Positions 45,880 through 58,255 of a stretch of 64,000 nucleotides of DNA are shown here, piece after piece. This DNA comes from Chrysemys picta bellii (Eukaryota > Chordata > Testudines > Emydidae): contig NC_088795.1 in assembly GCF_011386835.1 (NCBI RefSeq), positions 98,826,434-98,890,433 on the forward strand. The letters run 5' to 3'. Position 1 is the first letter of the stretch. Each line of letters begins with the position of its first letter. The position numbers were made by a program, and so were the translations under genes. The notes under the pieces were generated by a model. The model saw only the letters and a list, made by a program, of their open reading frames with translations. It was not told the DNA's origin and did no database searches.

Positions 45880-46229
45880 AAGTTTTGATCAATTTCCATG
45901 TCTGAGTAAAGTGGACTCTGGGGAGAAGGTGGCTAATTAGGAATTACAATAACTGGTGCTTTTCCCTGATATTATAGGTAAAGATGTTTGTTCTCTATAT
46001 GGTACAGCCCCTAGAAACACATTATGATTTTATCTATAGGCTTCCAATCAGAAAATGTCCAGTTCCTTATGACTCATTACTGAAAGTTTGTGAAAAGTTA
46101 GACATTGCTGAATATGTTAATTTCATTGGTTTTGCCAGCAAGGTACATCACTTGTCTCTAGCTACATTTTTACACCATACGCATCACTAAGCTATCTGAA
46201 TCTCTTAGGTCCAACAGGGAGAAATTAAT

Positions 46230-48604
46230 AGTGAATCTGAAGGTGGACGGCAGTTAGGATTAAATTGATCATAAAATGAATGATTTCCTGATTCTGAGGA
46301 AAGGAAGGAGTGAGAACAGCAGAATAAGGACAATTGACTTCAAAAAAGCAGACTTTATAAACTCAGAGAACTGGTAGGTAAGGTCCCATGGGAAGAAAAT
46401 CTATGGAGTTCAGGAGAGCTGGCAATTTTTCAAGGAGATTATATTAAAGGCACAAATGCAAACTATCCTGGTGCCAAAGAAAGATAGGAAGAATAGTAAG
46501 AGTCCAATATGACTCCACCAGGAGCTCTTTAATGATCGGATCAGCGTTCGTGTTGCATTCTCTGTCAGTACCTAGCCCAGGCTGAGGAAGCTAATGAACC
46601 AACCAGTGGACCAAATTTGGTGATGAATCCCGGTCACGAGCCACCTGAGGCACGTTTCACATATGCTAAGAAGAAGAATGGCCTGAAAAATAAAAATAAA
46701 AATCCTACAAAAAGTGCAAAAATGGACGAATTACTAAGGAGGAGGACGAAAGAATAGCACAAGCATGTAGAGATAAAATCAGAAAGGCAAGGCACAAAAT
46801 CAGTTGGACCTAACAAGGGACAGAAAAGGGAATAAGAAGAGTTTCTTTAAATACATTAGGAACTAGAGAAAGACGAAGGAAAGTGTAGGTCCTCTGCTTA
46901 GCAGGGAAGGAGATCTAATAACTGATATCAAGAAGGCTGAGGTATTTAATGACTACTTTGCTTCCCTCTTCACTAAAAAGGTTAGTAGGTGACCAGATGC
47001 TCAAACACAATTAATATTAACAGCAAAGGGAAAGGAACACAAGCCAAAATAAGGAAAGAGCAGGTTAAAGAATATTCTGATAAACTGGATGTATTCAAGT
47101 TGGCAGGGCCTGAGGAAATTCATCCTAGGGTACTTAAGGAACTAGCTGCAGCAATCTTGAAACCATTAGCAATTATCTTTGAGAACGCATGGAGAACAGG
47201 TGAGGACTGGAAAAGGGCAAGCCTAGCACCTATCTTTAAAGGGCGGGAACAAAGAGGACCCAGGTAATTATAGACCAGTCACCCTAAATTTGATACGTGG
47301 AAAGATACTACAACAAATGATTAAACAATCAATCTGTAAGTACCTAGAGGATAGATTATGAAGAATAGCCAGCATGGATTTGTTAAGAACAAATCAGGCC
47401 AATCCAACCTAAGTTCCTTCTTTGACAGGATTGCTAGTCTAGTGGATAAGGGGAAGCAGTAGATGTGTAAGTAAAGCTTTTGACGCAGTCCCCAATGACG
47501 TTCTCATAAGCAAACTAGGGAAATGTGGTCTAGATGCAATTACTATATGGTGGGTACACAACTGGTTGAAAGACCATATTCAAAAAGCAGTTATCAAGGG
47601 TTCGCTGTCAAACTGGGAGAGTGCATCTAGTGGGGTCCTGCAGCAGTCAGTCCTGGGTCCAGGACTATTCAATGTTTTCATGAATTACTTGGATAATAGA
47701 GTGGAGAGTATGCTTATTAAATTTGCCAATGACACCAAGCTGGGAGGGGATGCAAGCACTTTGGAAGACAGAATTAGAATTTAAAGTGACCTTGACAAAC
47801 TGGAAAATTGGGTTGAAATTAACAAGATGAAATTCAATGAAGACAAGTGCAAAGTACTTTACTTAGGAAGGAAAAATCAAATGCACAACCACAAAATGGG
47901 GAATAACTGGGTAGGTGGTAGTACTGCTAAAAAGATCTGGGGGTTATAATTGATCACAAATTGAATATGAGTCAGTGTGATGTAGTAACAAAAGAGTCTA
48001 ATATAATTCTGGGGTGTATTAACAGGAGTGCTGTTTGTTGGACAAGGGTGGTAACTTTCCCACTGAACTCGGCACTAGTGAGGCCCCAGCTGGAGTCATG
48101 CGTGCAATTGTGGTTGCCACACTTTAGGAAAGAGGTGGACAAACTGGAGAGAGTTCAGAGGAGAGCAACAAAAATGATAAGAGGTTTAGAAAACCTGAAC
48201 TACGAGGAAAGGTTAAAAAAACTGGGCATGTTTAGTCTTGAGAAAAAACTCAGGGGGGACCTGATAACAGTTTTCAAATAAGTTCAGGGCTGTTATAAAG
48301 AGGACTGTGATCAATTGTTCTCCATGTCCACTGTAGATAGGACAAGAAATAATGGGCTCAATCTGCAGCAAGGGAGATTTAGGTTAGCTATTATGAAAAA
48401 CTATCTAACTTTAAGGCTCATTAAGCACAGGAATAGGCTTCCAAGGGAGGTTGTGGAATCCCCGTCACTGGATGTTTTTAAGAACAGGTTGGACAAACAA
48501 CTGTCAGGGATGGTCTCTAGGTTTCCTTGGTCCTGCCTCAGCACAGGGGGCTGGACTTGATGGCTTCAAGGTCCCTTCCAGACCTGCATTTCTGATTCTA
48601 TGAT
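46230..48604 (+). mobile_element. CR1 LINE, 5'-truncated and decayed
   Basis: The 3' end is 'ggactTgatggcttcaaggt', 'cccttccagacctgc' and ATTCTATGAT, the CR1 hallmark. Upstream, frames on + show CR1 ORF2: endonuclease-linker-like 'SWQFFKEIILKAQMQTILVP' (about 46410-46480), 'GPEEIHPRVLKELAAAILKP' (47107), and reverse transcriptase with 'KAFDAVPNDVLISKLGKCGL' (about 47480-47540). Confidence 0.9.
46989..48560 (+). pseudogene. CR1 ORF2 reverse transcriptase remnant
   Basis: Pieces in different frames give the RT order: 'DVFKLAGPEEIHPRVLKELA', 'GNYRPVTLNLIRGKIL', 'VSKAFDAVPNDVLISKLG', 'SGVLQQSVLGPGLFNVFMN', then FANDTKLGG where relatives have FADD, so the second catalytic Asp position is altered. 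The C-terminal part runs 'LERVQRRATKMIRGLENLNY', 'EERLKKLGMFSLEKKLRGDL', 'RNGLNLQQGRFRLAIMKN'-like, and 'HRNRLPREVVESPSLDVFKN'. Several stops and frameshifts make it non-functional. Confidence 0.88.
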
Positions 48605-49860
48605 ATTTCAGCAGGAAATCCCATAACTGTTAAGATAAAGCATGTAAGTATCTGGCCAGAATTTTCAGTTACAATTGGCAGAATCAGCTTTGAAGGGCAC
48701 CTTCCTCAATCAAGTGCTTTTGCTTTTAAGATTAGCGTTCATAGTCTAATCATGCTACACTTAACTTAATTCACTTTGCTGTGAACTCATTAAATTCTTT
48801 TCTTTTAGTTAGAAGCCCTACCATGGCTTGGCAAGGGAACAGGAAACCTGTGCTCACTACTACAGAGTTCTGAATGCACTTGGCTCATTTAACCAGACAG
48901 AGTGATGGGTATTGCAGCAAATTACAGCACATCTCATTTACATTCCTACGCCGGATCACTTTTTGCTCAGCACTTAAAGAGCTACTCACAGTTGGATTGA
49001 CTAAACATATAGGGAGAGAAAAAGAGACTCTGATTCCAGGTTGGGCATTAGTGTCTTGGATAAATTGTTTTGTGTTATATCTTTAAAAATCCAATAACGT
49101 ATATATATTTGATCATAAATCTCCAGGGATACTTTCATCCAATTTTAATTACTTAGGGCCGAGCCTTAAGTTAATGGGGTCAGTAAGAGGTTTTTCTCAA
49201 ATCCTTATTATCATCTGAGTCTTCTATGGTATGCTGAATAGAGAGCAAGGACTTCAGGATGTGGCCTTCACCCACCTAGTATCAAATTTGTGAATATAGG
49301 CTTGCAAAACCCTCAAAATTTGCTTTGCAAAAGTCTCAAAATTTCCTTTGCAAGAATATTTATTCTATCAGCGCTCAGCTGCCCAAATGTTCATGTGAAA
49401 TGGTTGTAAATACAGTTCAATAACATTCACATTTTAATTAAAATAAATGCTTGTGGACAATTTTTTTCTCCCATTATTTGCTCAATAATACTTGTGACTT
49501 TCAAAAACATTCACAACCTTTGGGGTCAAAATTTCCTATATTTGCGTTCTTCCTCAAGATGCATTTTTGGAAAATTTGAGCTAATCCCTTTATCCATTTT
49601 TGAGTTATGGTGCAGTGGAAAAAGTACACTTCTTGCTTAACAAAAATTCTAACACTAGTCTATTTGAGCAGAGCTACAGCAAAAAACAGCTGAAGTTTAA
49701 ACTAACATTTGGCATAACTATAGACTTCTTTGAGGAATAGTGTATTTGATTGGTTGGGGGGAAAATGGTTTTGATTACATAAAAATTAGGAACATTGAAA
49801 CTATGCACTGAGCAAGTGCATGAGATTCATTCATTAGGCGCTCATTCCATGACTTCAAAT
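48605..49860. other. No gene seen
   Basis: AT-rich. The frame at 48874-49086 has no recognisable domain. Confidence 0.45.
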
Positions 49861-49864
49861 TTTA

Positions 49865-50133
49865 GGCCATGTCTACACCTACAAGCTTACAGTGGCTGCT
49901 GTAAAAGTGCTCATGTAGCTGCGTTATGCCGATGGGAGAGAACTCTCTCGTTGACATAATAAAAACAGCTCAATGAGCAGCGGTAGCTGTGTCTGCAGGA
50001 GAGAGTCTCCCACAGACAGTGCTGTGCACACGAGTGCTTATGCTGGCAAAACTTATGTTGCTCAGGGGTTTTTTTTTTCACACCCCTGAGTGACAGAAGT
50101 TTTGACAACATAAGTGCTAGTGTAGACGTAGCC
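49865..50133. mobile_element. Harbinger-type MITE, 269 bp
   Basis: Left 'ggccatgtctacacctac', right inverted 'gctagtgtagacgtagcc'. Flanks are TTA (49862-49864) and TCA (50134-50136). Contains 'ttcacacccctgagtgacag', matching the 21320 and 31796 elements. Confidence 0.75.
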
Positions 50134-50139
50134 TCAGTA

Positions 50140-53100
50140 TGTGGCTGTGTGGTTTTATTATAGTAATACGGGCCCAATCCTGAACTTCTTATTCAAGCAA
50201 AACTCAGTAAGAGTCAATGTAACTTTTGCTTACATAAAAATTTAACAGAGAAACTTAGTCTTAAGGGACAGAATGCTGGAAAACATTGCAGGTTTAGCAT
50301 CTTCCCAGGTGATAAAGCTGTCAGCAGTTTATAATAATTTACAAATATGGTTGCAGAATATTGTCAACAGTAGCTTTAACCCTCAATACTATCTACCTTA
50401 AACATTTTATTTTTTATGACCCTTCATTATTCTCCTATTTGAGTTCTTATTGTGTGCAAGTATTATACGGCAAAGGTACCATGTACAACTCTCATACGTT
50501 ACAAAAAGTAATTTGAAAATAAAACCTAGCTAGAGAAACATCCCTTCCCCAAAGCAGGAAAAATAATGAAAAGATTCCATAGTATTCTGTACAAAAAGCA
50601 AATATTGTTCTGTCAAGTGTTTGCATGCAAATGATTAAACATCAAAGTATTAAACTTTTCACACACAAAAGTGAATTGCCATTGAACAAAAGACTCTAAA
50701 GAGAAGTAGAAACATTTTTCAGTTGCATGACAATGCAAGCAGGAATTAGTACTTTTTATAAATTTCTGATGTGTGCTTCCTGTTCCAGTTTGTTTAGTCA
50801 CAAGTACTGAATTAGATTTCTGTTGGCTGATTGCATTTATTATAAACAGGTTTTGTGCTTTGTTTAAATACATCAGGCTACTTAACCCTTGCTTAGGCAG
50901 CTAAGGTAAAGGGGGTGGGAAGGGAAAGTTTAGTCTCTGGCATTGCTGTTTCTTTTGAGGTTAAAAAACAATTGTCAGAGAGATCACAGAGAGGTTAAAA
51001 GAGGGCTTGGCTGTTGCTTCTAAAACTAGTTTCTCTTTTGTTCCTTTTCTAGAAACTAGATGTAACTTCAGTTCAGAAAGGGTTGAAATGAGGCATTTAT
51101 TTAACAAGCACAACCACTGTATTGATGAAACTGGATCAGAAAAGCTTGTGTGTTTCTCCTAGTGCAATATCTTCCTGTACTAATTCAAGCCATGCTATGC
51201 CTCAGGTGAGTACTATTGATTTGTTTTCCCTTTAAATCTACATCTATATATTGTTTAATAGCAGGGGGAAAGAAACCCAAGATTTAACATCTTGTTCCTA
51301 AAACTCTTTGTGCAGAGATAAAGCAGGTGGCTCGGCAAATAGGTGGTTCCATTTTAGTGAGGAGGATATATTCTCCCTCTCTGATATTCACATTTGAACT
51401 CCACTTTAAAAAACAAAACAAAAACACCAACAAACATGGGGTGTCAAACAATAGTTAAACTGTTTCCAAGTGTCTCTCTCATGCCAGCCTTTACATCTCT
51501 ACAGGTTATCCTTGCCCCGCCCCCCCAACCCCCGATTTTTTTTTTTTTTAAAGCACTCCTAAAACAACAGGAATGCTGCGCTGGCCTTGAGCCAGCAAAG
51601 GCTCAGTGAACAGGATAAAATTTCAGTTCAGATTTACGGGAAGTTGCTGGTGTTGGGAGTAAAAATCTGGTTTGGTGAGTTTAAGGGCAGGGAGTATACA
51701 AGAGACAACCTTGCTACTGTGAGCAGGGAGAACAAGAGAGGGGGAAGAAAAAAAGAACAGAGAGATGAGACACTTAACATTTTCCTCTCACAGTCACAGT
51801 GTGTGCTCCTGAGTCCTGAGATATCGCAGGCTTTACCAAGCCAGTAGGCAGAAACTAGGCTCTGGTAGGGCAATATCTTAGCTTAACTTTCATGCTTTAT
51901 GTCTAGTCAGGAATTTAGTCTAAAAGAGTGCCTTCTGATTAGCACTCCTGTTTAGTACTTCGGAATGTGCAGCTTAGGTCAGTGAGAATCAAGGGTTTTA
52001 GCTTAGCTGGTATTACTAATTACAAGTTTCTCTGCATGCATTTCAGTGTTCAGAAACTCTAAACTGGCAGAGAGTGAAAGGAGGGGGTTAAACAGCATTG
52101 TAGGGAGTTGCTCAACACTCCTCATTTAGCAGAACATTAGAAAAAGTAAGAAAATGCATTGCTGCCCAGAAACTCTTTCTTCTCTGTGAATGGTGCTTCA
52201 GTGTAGAGACTGTCTTCAGAAACACAATACAGGTAGGCAATTTTTTGTGTTCACTGTGCTATCCCTCTGTCCTTACTGCAGGGTTTATTCTCTTGTGATT
52301 GTTTTAAGAACATGGTGGGACGTAAGGTATTTTTGAAAAAGTGTTTTACATAATTTCTGTAAAAAAACAGAAACAAAACCACAAGTTGAACTAAGTTTTG
52401 ATAAATCCTTTCAAGTGATTGAGCAATGGACTGGATTCTTTCTTTAAAAACTTATAAGATTAGAGAGGAAATGAGAAATATCAACTAAAAGAACTGAAAA
52501 GTGATTTCTGGTACATACACTATTTCCGAAGTTAAGTTTAAAAGATTATGTACATCTTCATACATATCAAACAAATTATAACATGCCAGTATCTTCTTAT
52601 CTGATGTGTTAAATAGGTTGAAGTAAATATGTTTGTGTTTTTTTTAGTTTAAATCAGTCTGTGCAGAACATGTAGTGGTGACATAATTCTGATGGATGAC
52701 AAATTACAAATTAACAGGGCAGCTAGTTGGGATCTCTGATTAGAGACATTAAAATGAAGAGAACAAGACTTTTCTAATAGCTATTTAAAAATAAAATATA
52801 TTATGGTAGATCTCACCTTTATATGCCTTTTAGTCAGATTTATGTGTGGTTAGATGAGGACTGTTGGGGCATGTCTCTCTCCCTATGCATGTAAAAAGAA
52901 ACCGTTTGTTTTACAAATTAAAATTATACAGTTCATTTCCCATTGGGGCTTTAAATAAAGATTGGGGCTAAAGTCACAGAATTTTAAAAGTTGGATATAG
53001 CAAAACAAAAGATTAGATTTTGAAATCTGCCTTAAGTTCTACCTATGCCACCCAGCTGAGGTCACAGGGCAGAACTTGGCCCCAGGGGCTAGTTTGAATC

Positions 53101-53605
53101 TAATAGTGGTGTCTTTATGAGCCTTCCAGTTTTATGTAATAATAATTGGGACAGTTTTGCAATATTGCAAGTCTAATGCTGAGTTCACATGATGGTCAGG
53201 GGGAGAAAAGAAAAAAAGCATACATCAGGCATACATACAACAAATATGTAGCAAGTTGTTGTACTTTAGGACTATTGCCAGAGAGATATGCAACATTATA
53301 TACTAAACATCTCCAAGTACTGCAGGTGCCAGATCATAAAGGTGAAAGATCACTTGTGGTATTAAGCAGAGCCTGGTATAAAATTGGAAAACTGAAGACA
53401 ATGTGCACTCTTGAGAAAGGAAAATAAGATAACACCAGAAATATACTGCTATTTTGAGTTTATCTATCAGAGATTCATGTTTAAATTACTAACAAGGCTA
53501 AAAATCAAACTATACAGTCAAAATAATATTAGAGTCTGAAAAATAAATTAGGGGAAAACATTTTGCTTGTAATCTCAGTTTCTCTCCTGCTCTTATATTC
53601 AGTCA
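50140..53605. other. No gene seen
   Basis: Unique-looking AT-rich DNA. Short frames (50613-50873 -, 51587-51847 +, 53146-53427 +) have no recognised domain. T-run at 51537-51550. Confidence 0.45.
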
Positions 53606-53607
53606 CT

Positions 53608-53713
53608 GGGCCAGATTCTTCTTTCACTCATGTTTTATCCCAATGAAGTAACTTCATTGACTTCAATGTAGCTATTCCTGATTTACAATCTGTCTGAGAT
53701 CAGAATTGGGCCC
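53608..53713. repeat. Short palindromic 'gggccagattc' MITE
   Basis: 'gggccagattcttc' at the left and, reverse-complemented, 'gggcccaattctgatctcag' at the right, with the centre 'cattgacttcaatg'. Same family type as 54651-54736; possible fragments near 11738, 50170 and 62432. Confidence 0.65.
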
Positions 53714-53714
53714 T

Positions 53715-54648
53715 CTCTCTTCCTCATATATCTTGGGATTTCAGACACACACAAGACAGGCTAGCTTTGGCATGTAAATATGACTCCTAATAATATCTGT
53801 ACCTTAATGTTCCAGTCCAGTCTGAAAAATCAATGTTTGATTACAAAAATTAAAGGAATGTGCTGTACATCAGCAAAGTATAAAACAAAGCTAAACACTT
53901 TTGGATAAGAGTTCTTATTTTAAGCAACTAAGATGGCAAATGTTTATGGAAATATTGTTTCAAGAGAAATTTTATCTAAGAGCCTGAGCCTGCCGGGAGG
54001 TTCATGCATGGAGCCCTACTGATTACTGTAGGACTTTTCATAAGTGCAGGAGTCCACCTGTATGGAGATTACTGCAGGATCATTGTTTAAGTCTGTGGCC
54101 AATGGCCATCCATATCTCTAATGTTTGGTGTTATAATTTGCTGTTCTACACATTGTACAGAAGTTGTATTATGCTGATTCAGTCATCACTGTCATATGAT
54201 AGAAGCCTGTCTGTGAAAGCTGTATAAGTGTCTGATATCAGGGAAATTCATATGACTGCACTCATTAGGATTTTTTAAATGTCTGCTGTACTTTCTCTGT
54301 TAAATAAAAGCAGGTGCTCAGATCTAGTTTGACCTGGTTGTCAATGTAAATATCGAATAACAAAAGTTAGATGGCACACTATTTAGAGTTGAACACTGTT
54401 AAAGCTATCTGAACATACATATGCATGCTCATATTGGTTTAGAATAATGAGTTATGTATGTATTTTCCTGGACTCTGGCAATTGTTATATTACACTCATC
54501 TGAATGTATAATTTCATCTCCCACTTTTATAAAATTCAAACTATTTTCTCTGAGCATGCGTGACTGAGTTCTCACATTAAGAATGATCCAAATGACTAAG
54601 AAGTATACTAAAAGTGTCTGCATTACTACTGACAAACAATAGTAGAGA
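53715..54648. other. No gene seen
   Basis: AT-rich, nothing recognised. Confidence 0.4.
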
Positions 54649-54650
54649 CT

Positions 54651-54736
54651 TAAGGGCCAAATCCTTTTCCTACTGAACACAGTGGGAGTATTGCAATTGA
54701 TTCCTATGGGACCAAGGAGAAGGATTTGGCCCTTAG
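54651..54736. mobile_element. 86-bp palindromic MITE
   Basis: Perfect 16-bp TIRs: TAAGGGCCAAATCCTT and AAGGATTTGGCCCTTA. The ends of the open frame at 54429-54749 are unrelated to coding. Confidence 0.8.
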
Positions 54737-54739
54737 GGA

Positions 54740-55515
54740 GGAAATACATCCGCCAGTCCTTTACTAGTTAACTTCGTATACCGATAGTTATGCATGAAGA
54801 TTGTGTCTCTCTCTCTCTTTCAGGACATTTACATCTCAATATTGGAGATGAGTATAAAGCAAAAGCCCTAATCTGAACACCCCTCGACCTAAATTATACT
54901 CGGGTTACTTGGAATTGTGTTCCCATCTATCATTTTTCAATTTTCACGCTTCTAAAACTGACCAGTGCATGCTACACACTTGTAGTAAGGACACTGCTCG
55001 TTATCTTTCTCAATAAGAGGCCTAAAAGAATATTTCTTTTTTGTTGTTGTTGTTTTTTAATAACATGGTTCTTGGTACACCTAGCTCCTGCCAAGATCAG
55101 GCACATCTTCTCAGTATCCTTGTCAAGACAATGTAGGCTTTGTATAGTTAAGACTTGCAAGGGTTTTGGTGACACAGTAAACTCAATAGAGCACAACAAC
55201 TTTTTATTAACTGCAACGTCGACAGACAGCTTCATGTTTGGGGGCTTTTTTCTTTGTTTTCTTTTTACATTTTATCTGCTGAAAATCATAGAGGAACTCT
55301 CTCTCAGCAGAGGACTTTTTTTTAGAATATACTTTTCATAAGATAATATTCAGACCGTAATTTTTTTTTTTAACTAGTTAGGTTGCAGAAGATTTTGAGA
55401 GGGGATACAGGCAAAGGTGGGATATTTTGGAGAATGAAGGGGCGAGACAAACTACAAATGCATCAGACTTATTTCAAATAGAATATTAAAGAGCCATTCA
55501 GATAGTAACAATTTT
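54740..55515. other. No gene seen
   Basis: AT-rich with (ttg)n at 55042-55055. No recognised domain. Confidence 0.4.
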
Positions 55516-55526
55516 CAGTCACTAAC

Positions 55527-56265
55527 TAGGGTTGCCAACTTTCTAATCACACAAAACTGAACACCTCTGTCCTGCACAGCCCCTTCCCCAAGGTCCTGCC
55601 CCACCCTGCCCCTTCTCCGAGGCTCCACCCCTGCTTGCTCCATCCTCCCTCCCTCTGTAAGTCACTCTCCCCGACCCTCACTCACTTTCACCGGGCTTGG
55701 GCACGAGAGGGGTGAGGGCTCTGGCTGGAGGTGCGGGCTCTGAGGTGAGGCTGGGGATGAGGGGTTTGGGATGCAGGAGAGGGCTCTGAGTGGGGCAGGG
55801 GGTTAGAGTGCGGGGGAGAGGGCTCTGGACTGGGGCAGGGATTGAGGTGTGTGTGGGGGGGTGAGAGCTCCAGCTGGCGGGGGGTGAGGGCTCTGGGGTG
55901 GAGCTGGGTATGAGGGGCTGGGGGTGCAGGAGAGAGTTCTGGGCTGGGGCAGGGATGCAGGGTCCCGGTGGCGCTTACCGCGGCCACCAGGTCCCTGTGG
56001 CCCCTAGGTGCTTAGGCAGCCAGTGAGGGTCTTCATGGTGCGCTAGTGCCTGCAGGCACCGCCCCCGCATTCCCCATTGGTCGCGGTTCCTGACCATTGG
56101 GAGCCGCTTAGCCCGCACTCGGCGGCTACTTCTGGGAGCCCTGCGGAGCCAGGGCTGAGCCGTGGACTGGACTTTTAACAGCCCAGTTGGCAGTGCCTAC
56201 TGGAGCCACCAGGGTCTCTTTTTGCCCAGGCGTTCTAGTAAAAAACTGGACACCTGGCAACCCTA
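55527..56265. mobile_element. hAT-type element, TSD TCACTAAC
   Basis: TIRs are TAGGGTTGCCAACTTTC and CACCTGGCAACCCTA. Perfect 8-bp duplication TCACTAAC at 55519-55526 and 56266-56273. The interior is G-rich in the same way as 881-3946, of which it is a simpler family member. No transposase. Confidence 0.93.
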
Positions 56266-56741
56266 TCACTAACAAACTGGTCTGGATTTAACTGACAACC
56301 CAGAGGCAGAAAGCTCTGTATCCTATTTACTAAGGCCTTGGCTACAGTTGCGAATTACAGCGCTGTAAAGGCTCCCCCAGCGCTGTAACTCACTCCCCGT
56401 CCACACTGGCAAGACATTTGCAGCGCTGTATCTCCGTGGTTGCAGCGCTGCATGTACTCCACCTCTCCGAGAGGAATAGTGAGTATTGCGCTGCCGCTGC
56501 AGCGCTGCGGCGCCAGTGTGGCCGCCCAATGTGCTGTGAATGGCCTCCAGAATTATTCGGCAGTATCCCACAATGCCTGTTCTAGCCACTCTGGTCATCA
56601 GTTCAAACTCTACTGCCCTGGCCTCAGGTAACCAACCATGTGACCGACCCTGTACATTCCCTGGGAATTTTAAAAATCCCTTTCCTGTTTGCTCAGCCCG
56701 GCGTGGCGTGGAGTGCTATCAGCAAATCTTTCCAGGTGACC

Positions 56742-57279
56742 ATGACTCCACGCGCCAAGCGAGCCCCAGCATGGAGCAATGGCAAGTTGCTGGACCTCAT
56801 CAGTGTTTGGGGGGAGGAAGCTGTACAGTCCCAGCTGCGCTCCAGCCGTAGGAATTACGATACCTTCGGGAAGGTATCAAAGGACATGATGGAAAGGGGC
56901 CATGACCGGGACACCCTGCAGTGCAGGATTAAAGTGAAGGAGCTGCGGAGTGCCTCCCACAAAGCCTGCGATGCAAACGGCCGCTCGGATGCTCCCCCTC
57001 GCGACCTGCCGATTCTACAAAGAGCTGGATGCAATACTTGGGGTTAACCCCACCTCCACTCTGAGCACCACCATGGACACTTCAGAGCCGGTGTGGGGGG
57101 GGGGGAGGAGGAAGAGGAAGAGGAGGAGGAGGAAAACAGGAGTGATGGTGGTGAGCCGGATGGAGACACCCCGAAATCCCTGGAGCCATGCAGCCAGGAG
57201 CTCTTCTTGAGCCAGGAGGAAGGTAGCCAGTCGCAGCGGCCGGTACTTGGTGGAGGACAAACAGAAGAGCAGGTTCCTG
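56742..57279 (+). pseudogene. Harbinger Myb/SANT-like DNA-binding protein, exon 1 (copy 2)
   Basis: From the ATG at 56742 the product begins MTPRAKRAPAWSNGKLLDLI and continues 'SVWGEEAVQSQLRSSRRN', 'RDTLQCRIKVKELRSA', a trihelix SANT-like domain of about 90 residues like copy 1. Two frameshifts follow: one before 'ATCRFYKELDAILG' (about 57003) and one in a run of ten or more Gs near 57095, before the acidic 'EEEEEEEEE' block and 'CSQELFLSQEEGSQS'. A donor (CCTG/GTAAGC) lies at 57279/57280. The G-run shift could be a sequencing error. Upstream in-frame extension to 56640 is unlikely, since the SANT domain and the copy 1 homologue both start at this Met. Confidence 0.8.
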
Positions 57280-57357
57280 GTAAGCTTTTTTTTTTTTTTT
57301 CGGGAAGGAATTTTTTCGGTGCGGGCTCTTTGGGAGAGGAGGGTTAGGCATGCATGC

Positions 57358-57627
57358 CTAGATGTGGAATAGTGTGTTGATGTGGTTTATCACATTGCGG
57401 TAATTGGCCTCGGTAATCTCCTCGAATGTCTCATCCAGAACGTGTGCAATGCGCTTGCACAGGTTTATCGGGAGAGCCACCGTGGTCCTTGTCCCAGGCA
57501 GGCTAACGTGTCCGCGCCACACAGGCAAGCTGCATATGGGCCAGGGCGGAAGCTGCATTTCCAGTAGAAGACCCTCCCTTGCTTCCCAGGTCACCCTCAG
57601 CAGCGAGATATCATCCAGGACGAACTC
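57358..57627 (-). CDS. Antisense third Harbinger frame, terminal exon (copy 2)
   Basis: An open minus-strand exon of 90 codons follows a 3' splice site ('acattttccacag' on the minus strand, AG at 57629-57628). It begins EFVLDDISLLRVTWEARE, has VWRGHVSLPGTRTTVALP in the middle and ends 'ETFEEITEANYRNVINHI', NTLFHI, stop 57358-57360. The copy 1 frame (14905-15207) aligns at both ends with an equivalent splice site, although the DNA is strongly diverged. I do not recognise a domain. No start or upstream exon was found; deletion or the nested insert may have removed it. The spliced-gene model is an inference. Confidence 0.5.
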   Translation of the reverse strand, partial: EFVLDDISLLRVTWEAREGLLLEMQLPPWPICSLPVWRGHVSLPGTRTTVALPINLCKRIAHVLDETFEEITEANYRNVINHINTLFHI

Positions 57628-57649
57628 CTGTGGAAAATGTTGGGACAGT

Positions 57650-57864
57650 GTTCAGTGTAGGTGCCCCCTGAAGCTGTTGGCTTTCCCCAACTTCCGTGTT
57701 CTTCACGCCACCTGCTGCCTCCAACCCCAGTATCTTCACCACCCAGCCCTGAAAACCACGAACCTTACCCTCTGCACTCAACCCCCATCACCATACAGTA
57801 TAGCTGTCCTGAAGTGCAGCACTCACTGCACAGCACACCAGACAGGACATACGCAAATCTGTGA
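57650..57864 (+). pseudogene. Myb/SANT-like protein exon 2, 3' part only (copy 2)
   Basis: Pro/Ser-rich reading 'LLPPTPVSSPPSPENHEPYP' with repeats of 'HS(T/P)P' and ending TPDRTYANL with TAA. This fits the C-terminal tail of the family's DNA-binding protein; the preceding helical part seen in copy 1 exon 2 is missing here, presumably deleted. An AATAAA follows at 57902-57907. Confidence 0.5.
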
Positions 57865-57901
57865 TTGTACTGTTCCCCACTCCACCCCCTTGTTTCTTTT
57901 C

Positions 57902-57907
57902 AATAAA
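57902..57907 (+). promoter_or_regulatory. Poly(A) signal of the copy 2 Myb/SANT gene
   Basis: AATAAA 38 nt after the stop codon. It lies within the 16-bp direct repeat that flanks the nested insert (second copy at 60488-60493). Confidence 0.55.
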
Positions 57908-58207
57908 TAACACTGGTCTACAATTTTTGAGAAGTCGTCTGCTTCAGAGATAAAATGTGCTATTTATTATGTATTTTGATGTGCTGAATTCAAATATGAC
58001 AATTAAAACAACTGATTGGCTACTGTTTCTAAGATATTTAAGTTTTTACATTTTATGTCTATGTATATTGTGTAGATAGTAGAGTTTTAATCATAAATTG
58101 TAAACCTAGGTCTTTTCATGTGTTTATGGTTGCTTTACATGATAATATTTCACCTGTCCTGTTTATGTAACACTTTAAAAATCAGCAAAAGGGTTATATA
58201 AATAAAA

Positions 58208-58213
58208 TTTATT
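58208..58213 (-). promoter_or_regulatory. Poly(A) signal of the nested element's gene
   Basis: TTTATT on +, AATAAA on -, 43 nt downstream of the TAG stop at 58256-58258. Confidence 0.5.
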
Positions 58214-58255
58214 ATGAAACAAAAGGCAAAAAACTATTATGTACATAGTTTAGTC

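Noticed and set aside
45984..46190. 68-codon frame beginning MFVLYMVQPLE as a host exon
   Set aside because: No recognised family, and no convincing splice-site pair or continuation nearby.
57404..57910. 168-codon plus-strand frame as a gene
   Set aside because: It runs antisense through the conserved minus-strand exon and then out of frame with the Myb/SANT exon 2. Only the 57650-57864 part in another frame fits the family.
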